A DNA stretch of 64,000 nt from Enterocola sp045611845 (GTDB lineage Bacteria; Bacteroidota; Bacteroidia; Bacteroidales; Paludibacteraceae). A model generated the notes under the pieces. The model was not told the origin of the DNA, did not search any database, and saw only the letters and a program-made list of their open reading frames with translations. The stretch lies in the NCBI GenBank assembly GCA_045611845.1, contig JAZKXZ010000013.1, positions 24,944 through 88,943 of the forward strand, given 5' to 3'. Position 1 is the first letter of the stretch; the number at the start of each line of letters is the position of its first letter. Shown piece after piece: positions 52,660 to 61,063 of this stretch. Made by a program: the position numbers and the translations under genes.

Positions 52660-54069
52660 ATGGGCGGTTTTTTTGGAACTATCAGTAAGGGTAATTGTGT
52701 AGCAGATTTGTTCTACGGTACAGACTACAATTCACACTTAGGTACACGTAGAGCAGGTATGGCCACATACTCAAAAGAAAAAGGAATGGTTCGTTCCATT
52801 CACAACATTGAAGGATCTTATTTTAGATCTAAATTTGAAGATGGACTTCACAAATTTGATGGCGCAACATCTGGTATTGGTGTAATTAGTGATACAGATG
52901 CGCAACCTATCATTATTCACTCACACTTAGGTAAAATGGCCATTGTAACTGTGGCACGATTAGATAACCTAGTGGAACTAGAAGCAGAATTGCTTAAAAG
53001 AGGTCATCACTTTACAGAACTAAGTTCCGGTAAAACTAATCAAACAGAGGTTATTGCTACCTTAATTAATGAAGGAAAAACCCTTGAAGAAGGAATCCAA
53101 AATATGTTTAACCATATCAAAGGTTCTTGTTCTTTATTAATTTTAAGAGAAGATGGCGTTTACGCTGTGCGTGACAAACTTGGTCGTTCTCCTATTATTA
53201 TTGGTAAAAAAGAAGGTGCCTACGCTATTTCTAGCGAAACAAGTGCATTCCCAAATCTTGATTATGCAATTGACTACTATGTAGGTCCTGGTGAAATCAT
53301 AAAACTTACAGCAGACGGTTGGACACAAATTCGTAAACCAAACGACAAAATGCAAGTTTGCTCATTCTTCTGGATTTACTTCGGTTTCCCATGTAGTTGT
53401 TACGAAGGTATAAACGTGGAAAATGTGCGTAATTCACTTGGTGAAGCATTAGGCAAAACAGACGATATCACACCAGACTTTGTTTGTGGTATTCCAGATT
53501 CTGGTATTGGTCATGCAATAGGTTATTCAATGGGTAAAGGTGTGCCATACAAACGTGCTATCCTTAAATATACTCCAACTTGGCCACGTAGTTTCACTCC
53601 TTCAAACCAATCTATGAGAAATCTAGTGGCTAAAATGAAACTACTTCCAAACCGTGAAGTTTTAACCGATAAAAAAGTTGTGTTCCTAGACGACTCTATC
53701 GTGCGTGGTACCCAACTTAAAGGTAATGTAGATATGATGTATGATTACGGTGCGAAAGAAATACACATGCGTATTGCTTGTCCTCCAATGATTTATTCAT
53801 GTCGTTACCTAAATTTCTCATCAACACAAAACGACTTAGAGTTAATCACTCGTTATTATATTGAGCAACTAGAAGGTGCTCACGACAAAAATCTACAAGA
53901 ATATGTAGATCCAACATCAGAAAAACACAAACAAATGGTAGAGCTAATCCGTAAGAGATTTGGTCTTACTTCTCTTCGCTACAACACTGTGGATGCACTT
54001 GTGAAAGCGATAGGACTTCCTAAGGAGAAGATTTGTACTCATTGCTTCGACGGCAGCAGCTACTTTTAA
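52660..54069 (+). CDS. Amidophosphoribosyltransferase-like protein lacking the glutaminase cysteine
   Basis: 469 residues from the ATG at 52660; the frame extends upstream, but that part includes the promoter and is not protein-like. The PRPP-binding loop VVFLDDSIVRGTQL is intact, as are CPPMIYSC and ICTHCFDG, cysteines in the places of PurF Fe-S ligands. The N-terminus reads GGFFGTISK where PurF has CGVFGI, so the Ntn nucleophile Cys is Gly, and the HRGQ segment reads LGTRRAG. Glutamine hydrolysis is unlikely. The closest relatives I recall are a second PurF-like protein in Bacteroidales; it may use free ammonia or do something else. Confidence 0.85.
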   Translation: MGGFFGTISKGNCVADLFYGTDYNSHLGTRRAGMATYSKEKGMVRSIHNIEGSYFRSKFEDGLHKFDGATSGIGVISDTDAQPIIIHSHLGKMAIVTVARLDNLVELEAELLKRGHHFTELSSGKTNQTEVIATLINEGKTLEEGIQNMFNHIKGSCSLLILREDGVYAVRDKLGRSPIIIGKKEGAYAISSETSAFPNLDYAIDYYVGPGEIIKLTADGWTQIRKPNDKMQVCSFFWIYFGFPCSCYEGINVENVRNSLGEALGKTDDITPDFVCGIPDSGIGHAIGYSMGKGVPYKRAILKYTPTWPRSFTPSNQSMRNLVAKMKLLPNREVLTDKKVVFLDDSIVRGTQLKGNVDMMYDYGAKEIHMRIACPPMIYSCRYLNFSSTQNDLELITRYYIEQLEGAHDKNLQEYVDPTSEKHKQMVELIRKRFGLTSLRYNTVDALVKAIGLPKEKICTHCFDGSSYF

Positions 54070-54195
54070 TTAGGAATTAGAAATTAGGAATTATATAAAT
54101 AGTTACTTTATTTTAACTCCTAACTCCTAATTGCTTAACGGCGATTCTTCGAATTCCTAACTCCTAACTTTTTATATTAATTCCTAATTATTTAG
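54070..54195. repeat. Cluster of CTCCTAAC / TTAGGAATT short repeats before ffh
   Basis: Direct copies of CTCCTAACTCCTAA (about 54117-54130 and 54159-54168) alternate with TTAGGAATTA units. AATTAGGAATTA (54082-54093) and TAATTCCTAATT (54178-54189) form a 12-bp inverted repeat across the gap. No promoter box is seen. Confidence 0.65.
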
Positions 54196-54199
54196 AATT

Positions 54200-55516
54200 A
54201 TGTTCGAATCACTAAGCGAGCGCCTGGAGCGTTCATTTAAAATACTAAAAGGTGAAGGTAAAATCACCGAGATTAACGTGGCAGAAACCCTAAAAGACGT
54301 GCGTAAAGCACTTTTAGAAGCCGACGTAAACTACAAAACAGCTAAAACTTTTACCGACGATGTAAAAGCTAAAGCACTTGGTATGAACGTATTAACCGCT
54401 GTTAAGCCAAGCGAGTTAATGGTTAAGATAGTTCACGACGAGCTTGCTGCTCTTATGGGTGGCACTCACACCGAACTAGAACTTAAAGGTTCACCAAGCA
54501 TTATCTTAATGGCAGGTCTTCAAGGTTCTGGTAAAACTACATTTACCGGTAAACTTGCCAATATGCTTAAAAACAAAAAAGGTAAAAATCCTCTTATGGT
54601 GGCTTGCGACGTGTATCGTCCAGCTGCTATTGAGCAACTTCGCGTTTTAGGCGAGCAAATTAATGTGCCTGTTTACACAGAAATCGACAGCAAAGATGTG
54701 GTAAGCATTGCAAAAAATGCTATTGCAGAAGCTAAGAAAAAAGGTAACGACGTGGTTATCGTCGATACAGCTGGTCGTCTTGCTGTGGACGAAGAAATGA
54801 TGAATGAGATTTCTGCTGTTAAAGAAGCAATCAATCCAAACGAAATCCTATTCGTTGTGGACTCAATGACAGGTCAAGACGCAGTAAATACTGCAAAAGA
54901 ATTCAACGACAGACTAGACTTCACAGGTGTTATCCTTACCAAACTTGATTGTGATACACGTGGTGGTGCGGCTCTTTCTATTCGTTCTGTGGTAAATAAA
55001 CCAATCAAATTTGTTGGTATTGGTGAAAAAATGGAAGCAATTGACGCGTTCCACCCAGCACGTATGGCAGACCGTATCTTGGGCATGGGCGACATTGTTT
55101 CTTTCGTGGAACGTGCACAAGAACAATACGACGAGGCAGAAGCTCGTAAACTTTCTAAGAAAATTGCTAAAAACCAATTTGGTTTCGACGACTTCCTAAA
55201 TCAAATCCAACAAATCAAAAAAATGGGTAATATGAAAGACCTTCTAGGTATGATTCCAGGAGTAGGTAAAGCCCTTAAAGATGTGGATATTAAGGACGAT
55301 GCGTTCAAACACATTGAAGCAATTATTCAGTCTATGACACCAGAAGAACGTACAAACCCACAAATCCTTAATGCTTCACGCAAACAACGTATAGCAAGTG
55401 GTAGTGGTAGAAATATTCAAGAGGTGAACAGACTTATCAAACAATTTGACGATATGCGTAAAATGATGCGTATGGTTCAATCAAATGGCGGTAAACTTCC
55501 AAAATTTAGAAGATAA
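54200..55516 (+). CDS. ffh: Signal recognition particle protein Ffh
   Basis: 438 residues. The N domain precedes a GTPase G domain with P-loop GLQGSGKTTFTGKLA, DTAGRLAVD, and TKLDCDTRGGAALS; the methionine-rich M domain ends with GRNIQEVNRLIKQF and MRKMMRMVQ. It binds SRP RNA and signal sequences and hands ribosomes to FtsY. Its stop is 2 bases before folD. Confidence 0.98.
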   Translation: MFESLSERLERSFKILKGEGKITEINVAETLKDVRKALLEADVNYKTAKTFTDDVKAKALGMNVLTAVKPSELMVKIVHDELAALMGGTHTELELKGSPSIILMAGLQGSGKTTFTGKLANMLKNKKGKNPLMVACDVYRPAAIEQLRVLGEQINVPVYTEIDSKDVVSIAKNAIAEAKKKGNDVVIVDTAGRLAVDEEMMNEISAVKEAINPNEILFVVDSMTGQDAVNTAKEFNDRLDFTGVILTKLDCDTRGGAALSIRSVVNKPIKFVGIGEKMEAIDAFHPARMADRILGMGDIVSFVERAQEQYDEAEARKLSKKIAKNQFGFDDFLNQIQQIKKMGNMKDLLGMIPGVGKALKDVDIKDDAFKHIEAIIQSMTPEERTNPQILNASRKQRIASGSGRNIQEVNRLIKQFDDMRKMMRMVQSNGGKLPKFRR

Positions 55517-55517
55517 T

Positions 55518-56396
55518 ATGATACTAATCGACGGTAAAAAAACAGCAGACGATATTAAATTAGAGATTGCTGAAGAGGTAAAAGCATTACTAGCAGAAGG
55601 TAAAAAACAACCACATCTTGTGGCAATCCTTGTGGGTCACGACGGTGGTAGTGAAACATACGTTGCTGCAAAATGCAAAGCATGTGAAATGTGTGGTTTT
55701 AAATCTACACTTATTCGTTACGAAGACGATGTAACAGAAGCAGAACTTCTTGCTCGCATCGAAGAATTAAACAATGATGCAGATGTAGACGGATTTATTG
55801 TTCAACTTCCACTTCCAAAACATATTTCTGAGCAAAAAATCATTGAAGCAATCGACTATAGAAAAGACGTAGATGGTTTCCACCCAATCAACGTAGGTCG
55901 TACTTCTATTGGTCTTCCAGCATTCGTGTCTGCTACTCCAGCAGGTATCCTAGAACTTCTAAAACGTTACGAAATAGAAACTGCAGGTAAACACGTAGTA
56001 GTGCTTGGTAGAAGCAATATCGTGGGTAAACCAGTGGCTCAACTTCTTATGCAAAAAGCATATCCAGGCAATGCTACAGTAACTGTTTGCCATAGCTATA
56101 GCAAAGACCTTAAAGAACAATGCCTAAAAGCAGACATTATTATTGCTGCTCTTGGTTCTCCAAACTTTGTTACCGCAGATATGGTTAAAGAAGGTGCAGT
56201 GATTGTGGACGTTGGTACCACTCGCGTGCCAAACGCAAACACAAAATCAGGTTTCAAACTAACTGGCGACGTTAAATTTGATGAAGTAGCACCAAAATGC
56301 TCATACATCACTCCAGTGCCAGGCGGCGTAGGTCCAATGACAATTTGCTCTCTAATGAAAAATACTCTTCTAGCCGGGAAAAAAGCAATATACTAA
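55518..56396 (+). CDS. folD: Methylenetetrahydrofolate dehydrogenase/cyclohydrolase
   Basis: 292 residues from the ATG at 55518; a longer frame starts within ffh and is rejected. The catalytic YVAAKCKACE lysine region, QLPLPKHI, GRSNIVGKPVAQLL (NADP site) and PGGVGPMTICSLM are present. It interconverts one-carbon folates, supplying purine synthesis. It directly follows ffh, as in many Bacteroidales. Confidence 0.97.
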   Translation: MILIDGKKTADDIKLEIAEEVKALLAEGKKQPHLVAILVGHDGGSETYVAAKCKACEMCGFKSTLIRYEDDVTEAELLARIEELNNDADVDGFIVQLPLPKHISEQKIIEAIDYRKDVDGFHPINVGRTSIGLPAFVSATPAGILELLKRYEIETAGKHVVVLGRSNIVGKPVAQLLMQKAYPGNATVTVCHSYSKDLKEQCLKADIIIAALGSPNFVTADMVKEGAVIVDVGTTRVPNANTKSGFKLTGDVKFDEVAPKCSYITPVPGGVGPMTICSLMKNTLLAGKKAIY

Positions 56397-56401
56397 TAAA
56401 A

Positions 56402-56457
56402 GGTGTTTACACCGCATAAAATATGAAGAGCAACTCTCTTAAGAAAGGGTTGCTCTT
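56402..56457. terminator. Hairpins between folD and the DUF4143 ATPase gene
   Basis: A short GGTG/CACC hairpin (56402-56413) is followed by a larger one with AAGAGCAAC (56426-56434) and GTTGCTCTT (56449-56457). The T-run is short on plus, so efficiency is unclear; it sits between convergent genes. Confidence 0.55.
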
Positions 56458-56462
56458 TAGTG

Positions 56463-57677
56463 TTAATCTAGACTATCTAACATCAAGAAGTTTCGAAGAT
56501 GCATGTGTGTTATTCCATTATCATCGTTTCGTGTAACTAATGGAGTCATAGAGATTACATATTTTGGATAATTATCTTTTATATTGTGAAGATTTCCAAA
56601 TTCTCTTAATCTAGTTGCTTCATCTGCAATTATATATGAAGTTTGAATATATACTCGTTTTGTTCCTGCTTTTTTAGTGCAAACAAAATCTATTTCACCA
56701 GCTTGTAGTTGACCTACAGTTACTTTATAACCTATACTGATTAGGTGTTGGTAGATTATATTTTCAATAATTTTCTCTATATCACCTTCACGAGTACCTT
56801 GTACACGGGCATTTCTTAGTCCATGGTCTTGAAAGTAAAATTTATCATTATTTTCAAAAAGTCGTTTACCGTGTATGTCGTATCTATTTACCTTATTGAT
56901 TATATATGCTTCTTCTAGGTATCCAGTGTAATCTATTACAGTGTCTGATGCAACATTTGTACCTTGAGACTTCATATACTTAGATATACTTGTAGCAGAT
57001 ATAATTTTACCAATATTATCTGCAATAAAGTCTGTAAGTTTTTCTAAGAATGTAACATTTCGTATATTATTTCTTATAATTACATCCTTTAAAAGCACAG
57101 TATTTAATACGTCTTTTTGATAATCAATAGCATCATCCTCGTCTAATCCTATTTTAACTAAACCAGGAAGACCACCAAATTGTATGTATTTTGTTAAGGC
57201 GTCATCTGAGTCTTGCAGATTATGGAATTGTAAAAATTCTTTATAACTAAGTGATTGTATATAAATTTCTTTGTAGCGTCCACCTATTATTGTACTTAGT
57301 TCTTTGCTCAACATTTTGGCGTTACTACCAGTTACAATAACTTCTGCGTCAGGTTCTGTTATATAACTCCTAACAGTACGTTCAAATTCTTCTATTTCTT
57401 GTATTTCATCTACAAGAATATAGTTCATTTTACCATTTTGATAGTGAGTGTCTAAATAAGAGTTTAAATCTTGATATGTTTTAATATGGTCAAAAGCCTT
57501 TTTTTCTTTATCTATATAGATGATATTATTGTTTTCATCTTTGCCCTTGATATCACGAATCATCTTTAAGATATAACTTTTCCCCACACGTCTTTGTCCA
57601 GTCAAAACAATAATAGTATCCTTACCAAGATATTTCTCTATTTTGTTTAAATATTTATTCCTAATTAATACTTTCAT
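56463..57677 (-). CDS. AAA ATPase with DUF4143 domain
   Basis: 404 residues from the ATG at 57677. Walker A GQRRVGKS is near residue 24 and Walker B NYILVDEIQEI near 85; ATGSNAK-type VTGSNAKMLS follows. The C-terminal DUF4143 part has GEIDFVCTKK and RVYIQTSY, like a degenerate PD-(D/E)XK nuclease fold, and DNYPKYVISM. Such genes are abundant, variable accessory genes in gut bacteria; their function is not settled. It stands alone among core genes, with repeats and a palindrome upstream. Confidence 0.88.
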   Translation of the reverse strand: MKVLIRNKYLNKIEKYLGKDTIIVLTGQRRVGKSYILKMIRDIKGKDENNNIIYIDKEKKAFDHIKTYQDLNSYLDTHYQNGKMNYILVDEIQEIEEFERTVRSYITEPDAEVIVTGSNAKMLSKELSTIIGGRYKEIYIQSLSYKEFLQFHNLQDSDDALTKYIQFGGLPGLVKIGLDEDDAIDYQKDVLNTVLLKDVIIRNNIRNVTFLEKLTDFIADNIGKIISATSISKYMKSQGTNVASDTVIDYTGYLEEAYIINKVNRYDIHGKRLFENNDKFYFQDHGLRNARVQGTREGDIEKIIENIIYQHLISIGYKVTVGQLQAGEIDFVCTKKAGTKRVYIQTSYIIADEATRLREFGNLHNIKDNYPKYVISMTPLVTRNDDNGITHMHLRNFLMLDSLD

Positions 57678-57701
57678 ATCGATTATATTTAATAATAATG
57701 G

Positions 57702-57709
57702 CAAATATA
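57702..57709 (-). promoter_or_regulatory. Promoter -7 box for the DUF4143 ATPase gene
   Basis: TATATTTG on minus matches TAnnTTTG, 24 bases before the ATG. Confidence 0.55.
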
Positions 57710-57712
57710 ATA

Positions 57713-57773
57713 ATTTTATCGATTATAAACGATAAAATCTATAAAAATATTTATATGTAGATTATAAACGATA
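57713..57773. promoter_or_regulatory. Candidate operator: palindrome plus direct repeat
   Basis: ATTTTATCG (57713-57721) and CGATAAAAT (57730-57738) form a perfect 9-bp dyad with an 8-bp centre, just upstream of the -7 box. The half GATTATAAACGATA (57721-57734) recurs at 57760-57773, 39 bp on. This suits a repressor covering the promoter. Confidence 0.5.
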
Positions 57774-57827
57774 GAAATGCTAGGTCTTATAGGTGAAATA
57801 GTTAAGTATATAAGAAAATGAATATGT

Positions 57828-57870
57828 GCCCCATTTGCAGCTTTAAAGTATTGCAGACGGGGCTATTTTT
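57828..57870 (+). terminator. Orphan terminator-like hairpin
   Basis: Arms 57828-57839 and 57852-57863 pair over 12 positions with one mismatch and one G-U, followed by five T. No gene on plus precedes it and no TAnnTTTG box was found upstream. Confidence 0.45.
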
Positions 57871-57883
57871 AGTAGAGACTATG

Positions 57884-57922
57884 ATTACAAAATGTTCAAA
57901 AGTTCATTACAAAATGTTCAAA
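57884..57922. repeat. Two direct copies of a 17-mer with 22-bp period
   Basis: ATTACAAAATGTTCAAA occurs at 57884-57900 and 57906-57922. Only two copies are seen, so it is not a CRISPR array. The rest of 57774-57932 shows only the hairpin listed separately. Confidence 0.6.
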
Positions 57923-57932
57923 TTTACCAAAC

Positions 57933-57978
57933 AAAAAATCCCTCTGGCACTTTGATAAACTCAGTGATCGAGGGATTT
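57933..57978 (-). terminator. Terminator of tRNA-Arg
   Basis: On minus, AAATCCCTC (57970-57978) pairs with GAGGGATTT (57936-57944), followed by a U-run from 57938 down. The loop of 25 bases has an internal CACT/AGTG pairing. Confidence 0.75.
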
Positions 57979-57982
57979 CTTG

Positions 57983-58054
57983 TAGCCCTAGCGAGAATCG
58001 AACTCGCATCGAAAGAACCGGAATCTTTTATTTTATCCATTAAACTATAGGGCT
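57983..58054 (-). tRNA. tRNA-Arg (anticodon CCG)
   Basis: Acceptor AGCCCTA pairs fully with TAGGGCT; anticodon arm AAAGA/TCTTT encloses TTCCGGT with anticodon CCG (58019-58021 on plus as cgg). T arm GCGAG/CTCGC with loop TTCGATT is regular. The D stem is A/T-rich. CCA is not encoded. No promoter box lies between it and asnA, so it may be transcribed from the asnA operon. Confidence 0.93.
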
Positions 58055-58085
58055 TTTACGATTGATTTTATAGGGCGCTGTGTTT

Positions 58086-58121
58086 AATTTTAAAGGCTGA
58101 CTAATGTCAGCCTTTAAAATT
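58086..58121. terminator. Hairpin at the asnA stop
   Basis: A perfect 16-bp stem (58086-58101 with 58106-58121) closes a TAAT loop and overlaps the asnA stop codon. There is no good U-run on minus, so it may slow or process the transcript rather than end it before tRNA-Arg. Confidence 0.6.
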
Positions 58122-59154
58122 ATAACAAGTTAATGCCATTTTCTTTGCAGGTTTTTCGCATTTCTTCTGGCCAGATAGATGCTTGAATTTCGCCTACGTG
58201 GGCTTTTCTAAGCATAAACATACAAAGGCGAGATTGTCCTATACCGCCACCCATGGTAAGAGGTAGGGTGCCTTCTAGTAGGCGTTTGTGGTAGTAGAAC
58301 TGTTTGCGAGATTCTTGACCTGTAAGAGCAAGTTGGTTTTCAAGAGATTCTTTATTTACTCTTATACCCATTGAAGAAAGTTCTAGGGCCTGGTCTAGAA
58401 TGTTATCCCAAACAAGGATGTCGCCATTTAAGCCTGCGAAACCATCGCTATTTGCTGTGCTCCAATCGTCGTAGTCTGGAGCTCTGCCATCGTGTTTTTC
58501 GCCGTTTGAAAGTTTGCAACCAATACCCATAATAAATACTGCACCGTATTTTTTAGTGATAAGGTTTTCTCTTTCTTTGGCAGTTTTGTCTGGATACATT
58601 TGAAGAAGTTCTTCTGAATGTATCATGAAAATATCTTTTGGAAGTTGTGGTTTGATTTCTGGGAACATTTCATATACTGCATATTCGCTACGAACCATTA
58701 CAGCATAGATTCTTCTTACTACTTCTTTTAGATATTCAAGATTGCGGTCTTTTTCGTCGATAACAAGTTCCCAATCCCATTGGTCCACATATAGAGAGTG
58801 GGTATTGTCTAGTTCTTCGTCGGCACGAATAGCATTCATATCTGTGTAAAGACCAAATCCAGCCTCTGTGTTGTAGTCGGCTAGGGTAATGCGTTTCCAT
58901 TTTGCAAGTGAGTGAACCACTTCTGCTTGCGCTCCATTCATATCTTTGATAGGGAAACTTACTGGTCTTTCCACACCGTTTAAGTCGTCGTTGATACCCA
59001 TACCTGTAAGCACAAATAGGGGAGCAGTAACTCTTCTTAAACGCAATTCTGCTGAAAGATTGCTTTGGAAGAAATCTTTAAAATATTTGATAGCTCTTTC
59101 TGTTTGCCATGTGTCTAAAGAGCTTTTGTAACCTTTTGGAGTGATTAGTTTCAT
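58120..59154 (-). CDS. asnA: Aspartate-ammonia ligase
   Basis: 344 residues. AsnA is a class II tRNA-synthetase-like enzyme; the conserved LRLRRVTAPLFV, QAEVVHSLAKWKR, YVDQWDWE and GGGIGQSRLCMFML motifs are present. It makes asparagine from aspartate and ammonia with ATP. Its start overlaps the glmM stop by 4 bp, so it is translated with the operon that begins at thrA, which also draws on aspartate. Confidence 0.98.
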   Translation of the reverse strand: MKLITPKGYKSSLDTWQTERAIKYFKDFFQSNLSAELRLRRVTAPLFVLTGMGINDDLNGVERPVSFPIKDMNGAQAEVVHSLAKWKRITLADYNTEAGFGLYTDMNAIRADEELDNTHSLYVDQWDWELVIDEKDRNLEYLKEVVRRIYAVMVRSEYAVYEMFPEIKPQLPKDIFMIHSEELLQMYPDKTAKERENLITKKYGAVFIMGIGCKLSNGEKHDGRAPDYDDWSTANSDGFAGLNGDILVWDNILDQALELSSMGIRVNKESLENQLALTGQESRKQFYYHKRLLEGTLPLTMGGGIGQSRLCMFMLRKAHVGEIQASIWPEEMRKTCKENGINLL

Positions 59155-60533
59155 CCTAATTTTTCAATTATGTTTATAATTTCTTGACCTAATTCATCTG
59201 CTTCTTCCATAGATTTTGCTTCTGAATAGATACGAATAATAGGTTCTGTGTTAGATTTTCTTAGGTGTACCCATTTTTCTGGGAAGTCAATTTTTACACC
59301 GTCGATAGTATTAACTTTTTCTGATGCAAATTTTTCTTCCACTTGTTTTAGAATAGCGTCCACATCGATAGCAGGGCTAAGTTCTATTTTTTGTTTTGAG
59401 ATAAAGTATGCAGGGTAGGTTTTTCTAAGTTCAGATACCTTCATAGCTTTGTGTGCAAGGTGGCTTAAGAATAGTGCAATACCTACAAGAGCATCTCTAC
59501 CATAGTGGCTTTCTGGATAGATAACACCACCGTTGCCTTCACCACCGATGATAGCGTTAGTAGCTTTCATTTTGGTAACAACGTTTACTTCACCTACAGC
59601 TGCTGCTTCATAACTACCACCGTGTGCACGGGTAACGTCGCTAAGAGCACGTGTAGAACTTAAGTTTGAAACTGTATTACCTGGAGTGTGAGAAAGTACA
59701 TAGTCTGCCACGCTTACTAGTGTGTATTCTTCACCAAACATTTCACCGTTTTCGCAGATGATTGCAAGACGGTCCACGTCTGGGTCCACAACGAATGCCA
59801 CGTCGTTTTCACCTTTAGCCATTAAATTCATAATGTCTTGCAGGTTCTTTTCTAGTGGTTCAGGGTTGTGTTGGAAATCACCTGTTGGTTCGCCATATAG
59901 GCTAGTAACTGTGTTTACACCAAGAGCGTTAAGAAGTTTTGGAAGGATAATGCCACCTACTGAGTTTACGCAGTCTAGAGCAACTTTGAAGTTTGCTTTT
60001 TTGATTGCTTCCACGTCAACTAGTTTAAGACCAAGTACAGCTTCAATGTGTTTGTCTGTGTAGTCTTTTTTAATTTCTGTACCTAGTTCTGTTACTTCTA
60101 CATATTCGTAGTCGTCGTTTTCTGCTAGTGCAAGCACTTCTTCGCCTTCTTCTTTATTAAGGAATTCGCCTTTTTCGTTTAGAAGTTTTAGGGCGTTCCA
60201 TTGTTTTGGATTGTGGCTAGCAGTAAGGATAATACCACCGCAAGCACCTTCCATTGTAACTGCAAGTTCTGTAGTAGGGGTAGATGCTAGACCAATATTG
60301 ACAACATCAAATCCCATACCCATAAGAGTACCTACAACAAGTTTTTCTACCATTTTGCCAGAAAGGCGAGCATCTCTACCAACTACTATTTTATTTGTTT
60401 TAATAGTTGAACTCTTACGAATGATTTTAGCGTATGCAGATGTAAATTTTACTACATCTACAGGACTAAGTCCGTCGCCAACTGGGCCACCGATTGTGCC
60501 TCTGATTCCAGAAATTGATTTAATTAAAGTCAT
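59151..60533 (-). CDS. glmM: Phosphoglucosamine mutase
   Basis: 460 residues. The catalytic serine loop is TASHNPKQWNALK, the metal loop DPDVDRLAI, the sugar-binding loop GGEGNGGVIYP and the phosphate loop KSNTEPIIRIY. The opening SISGIRGT also fits. GlmM converts glucosamine-6-P to glucosamine-1-P for peptidoglycan and LPS precursors. Other phosphohexomutases share these motifs, so the sugar specificity is inferred. Confidence 0.92.
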   Translation of the reverse strand: MTLIKSISGIRGTIGGPVGDGLSPVDVVKFTSAYAKIIRKSSTIKTNKIVVGRDARLSGKMVEKLVVGTLMGMGFDVVNIGLASTPTTELAVTMEGACGGIILTASHNPKQWNALKLLNEKGEFLNKEEGEEVLALAENDDYEYVEVTELGTEIKKDYTDKHIEAVLGLKLVDVEAIKKANFKVALDCVNSVGGIILPKLLNALGVNTVTSLYGEPTGDFQHNPEPLEKNLQDIMNLMAKGENDVAFVVDPDVDRLAIICENGEMFGEEYTLVSVADYVLSHTPGNTVSNLSSTRALSDVTRAHGGSYEAAAVGEVNVVTKMKATNAIIGGEGNGGVIYPESHYGRDALVGIALFLSHLAHKAMKVSELRKTYPAYFISKQKIELSPAIDVDAILKQVEEKFASEKVNTIDGVKIDFPEKWVHLRKSNTEPIIRIYSEAKSMEEADELGQEIINIIEKLG

Positions 60534-60535
60534 AA

Positions 60536-61063
60536 TTAATTGGTTATAGTGGTGTCATCAATAAAGATTCTAACAGTTACTACGTCTTCTGTTTGTTCTT
60601 GTGTACCAACTTTAGAATCTACTAACATTTCAAATTTATCTTCGTGTCTGATGCAAGATGCTGCATCGATAAATGCAATACTAGGAGTGTAACCGTTTGG
60701 AGAATAAACATATACGTAACCTTCACGGCTTTCGATATTGTTTCCGTATTCGCTACCGTCTAGGTCAAATGCTCTGTATCGCAAAATTACAGTATTACCA
60801 TTGGAAACAGTTCTTTTTTCTCCTTCTCTTTCGATAAGACGAATGTATGTGCCTCTGTGAGTTTCAAAATATAGATTTTCAGGCCATGGAGCAGGTAGCG
60901 AGAAACAATAAGCAGAGTCTCTAGAAAGTTCTAGATTGCGTGCTGTTTTGTATTCACTAAATTTCTTTTGTTCTGCTTTTCTTTTTTTTGCATAGTTTTC
61001 TGTTTTACATGCTCCAAAAAGAAGTGTTAGAACTAGTAATCCTATAATTGTTAGTTTATTCAT
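60536..61063 (-). CDS. DUF4827-like lipoprotein
   Basis: 175 residues with a lipoprotein signal ending FGAC (Cys19). A charged helical stretch (AKKRKAEQKKFSEYK) precedes a beta-rich domain (NTVILRYRAFDLDGSEY, VVTVRIFIDDTTI) with faint similarity to FKBP folds. It matches the pattern of DUF4827 lipoproteins of Bacteroidota, but I am not certain. Its start overlaps the FKBP-like gene's stop by 8 bp. Confidence 0.7.
   Translation of the reverse strand: MNKLTIIGLLVLTLLFGACKTENYAKKRKAEQKKFSEYKTARNLELSRDSAYCFSLPAPWPENLYFETHRGTYIRLIEREGEKRTVSNGNTVILRYRAFDLDGSEYGNNIESREGYVYVYSPNGYTPSIAFIDAASCIRHEDKFEMLVDSKVGTQEQTEDVVTVRIFIDDTTITN

Noticed and set aside
57884..57922. Possible CRISPR array
   Set aside because: Only two 17-bp copies with a 5-bp spacer; no further repeats and no cas genes.
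57818..57955. 45-codon ORF on plus (starts MNMCPICSF) between the ATPase gene and tRNA-Arg
   Set aside because: It crosses an inverted repeat, two direct repeats and part of the tRNA terminator, and no promoter was found.
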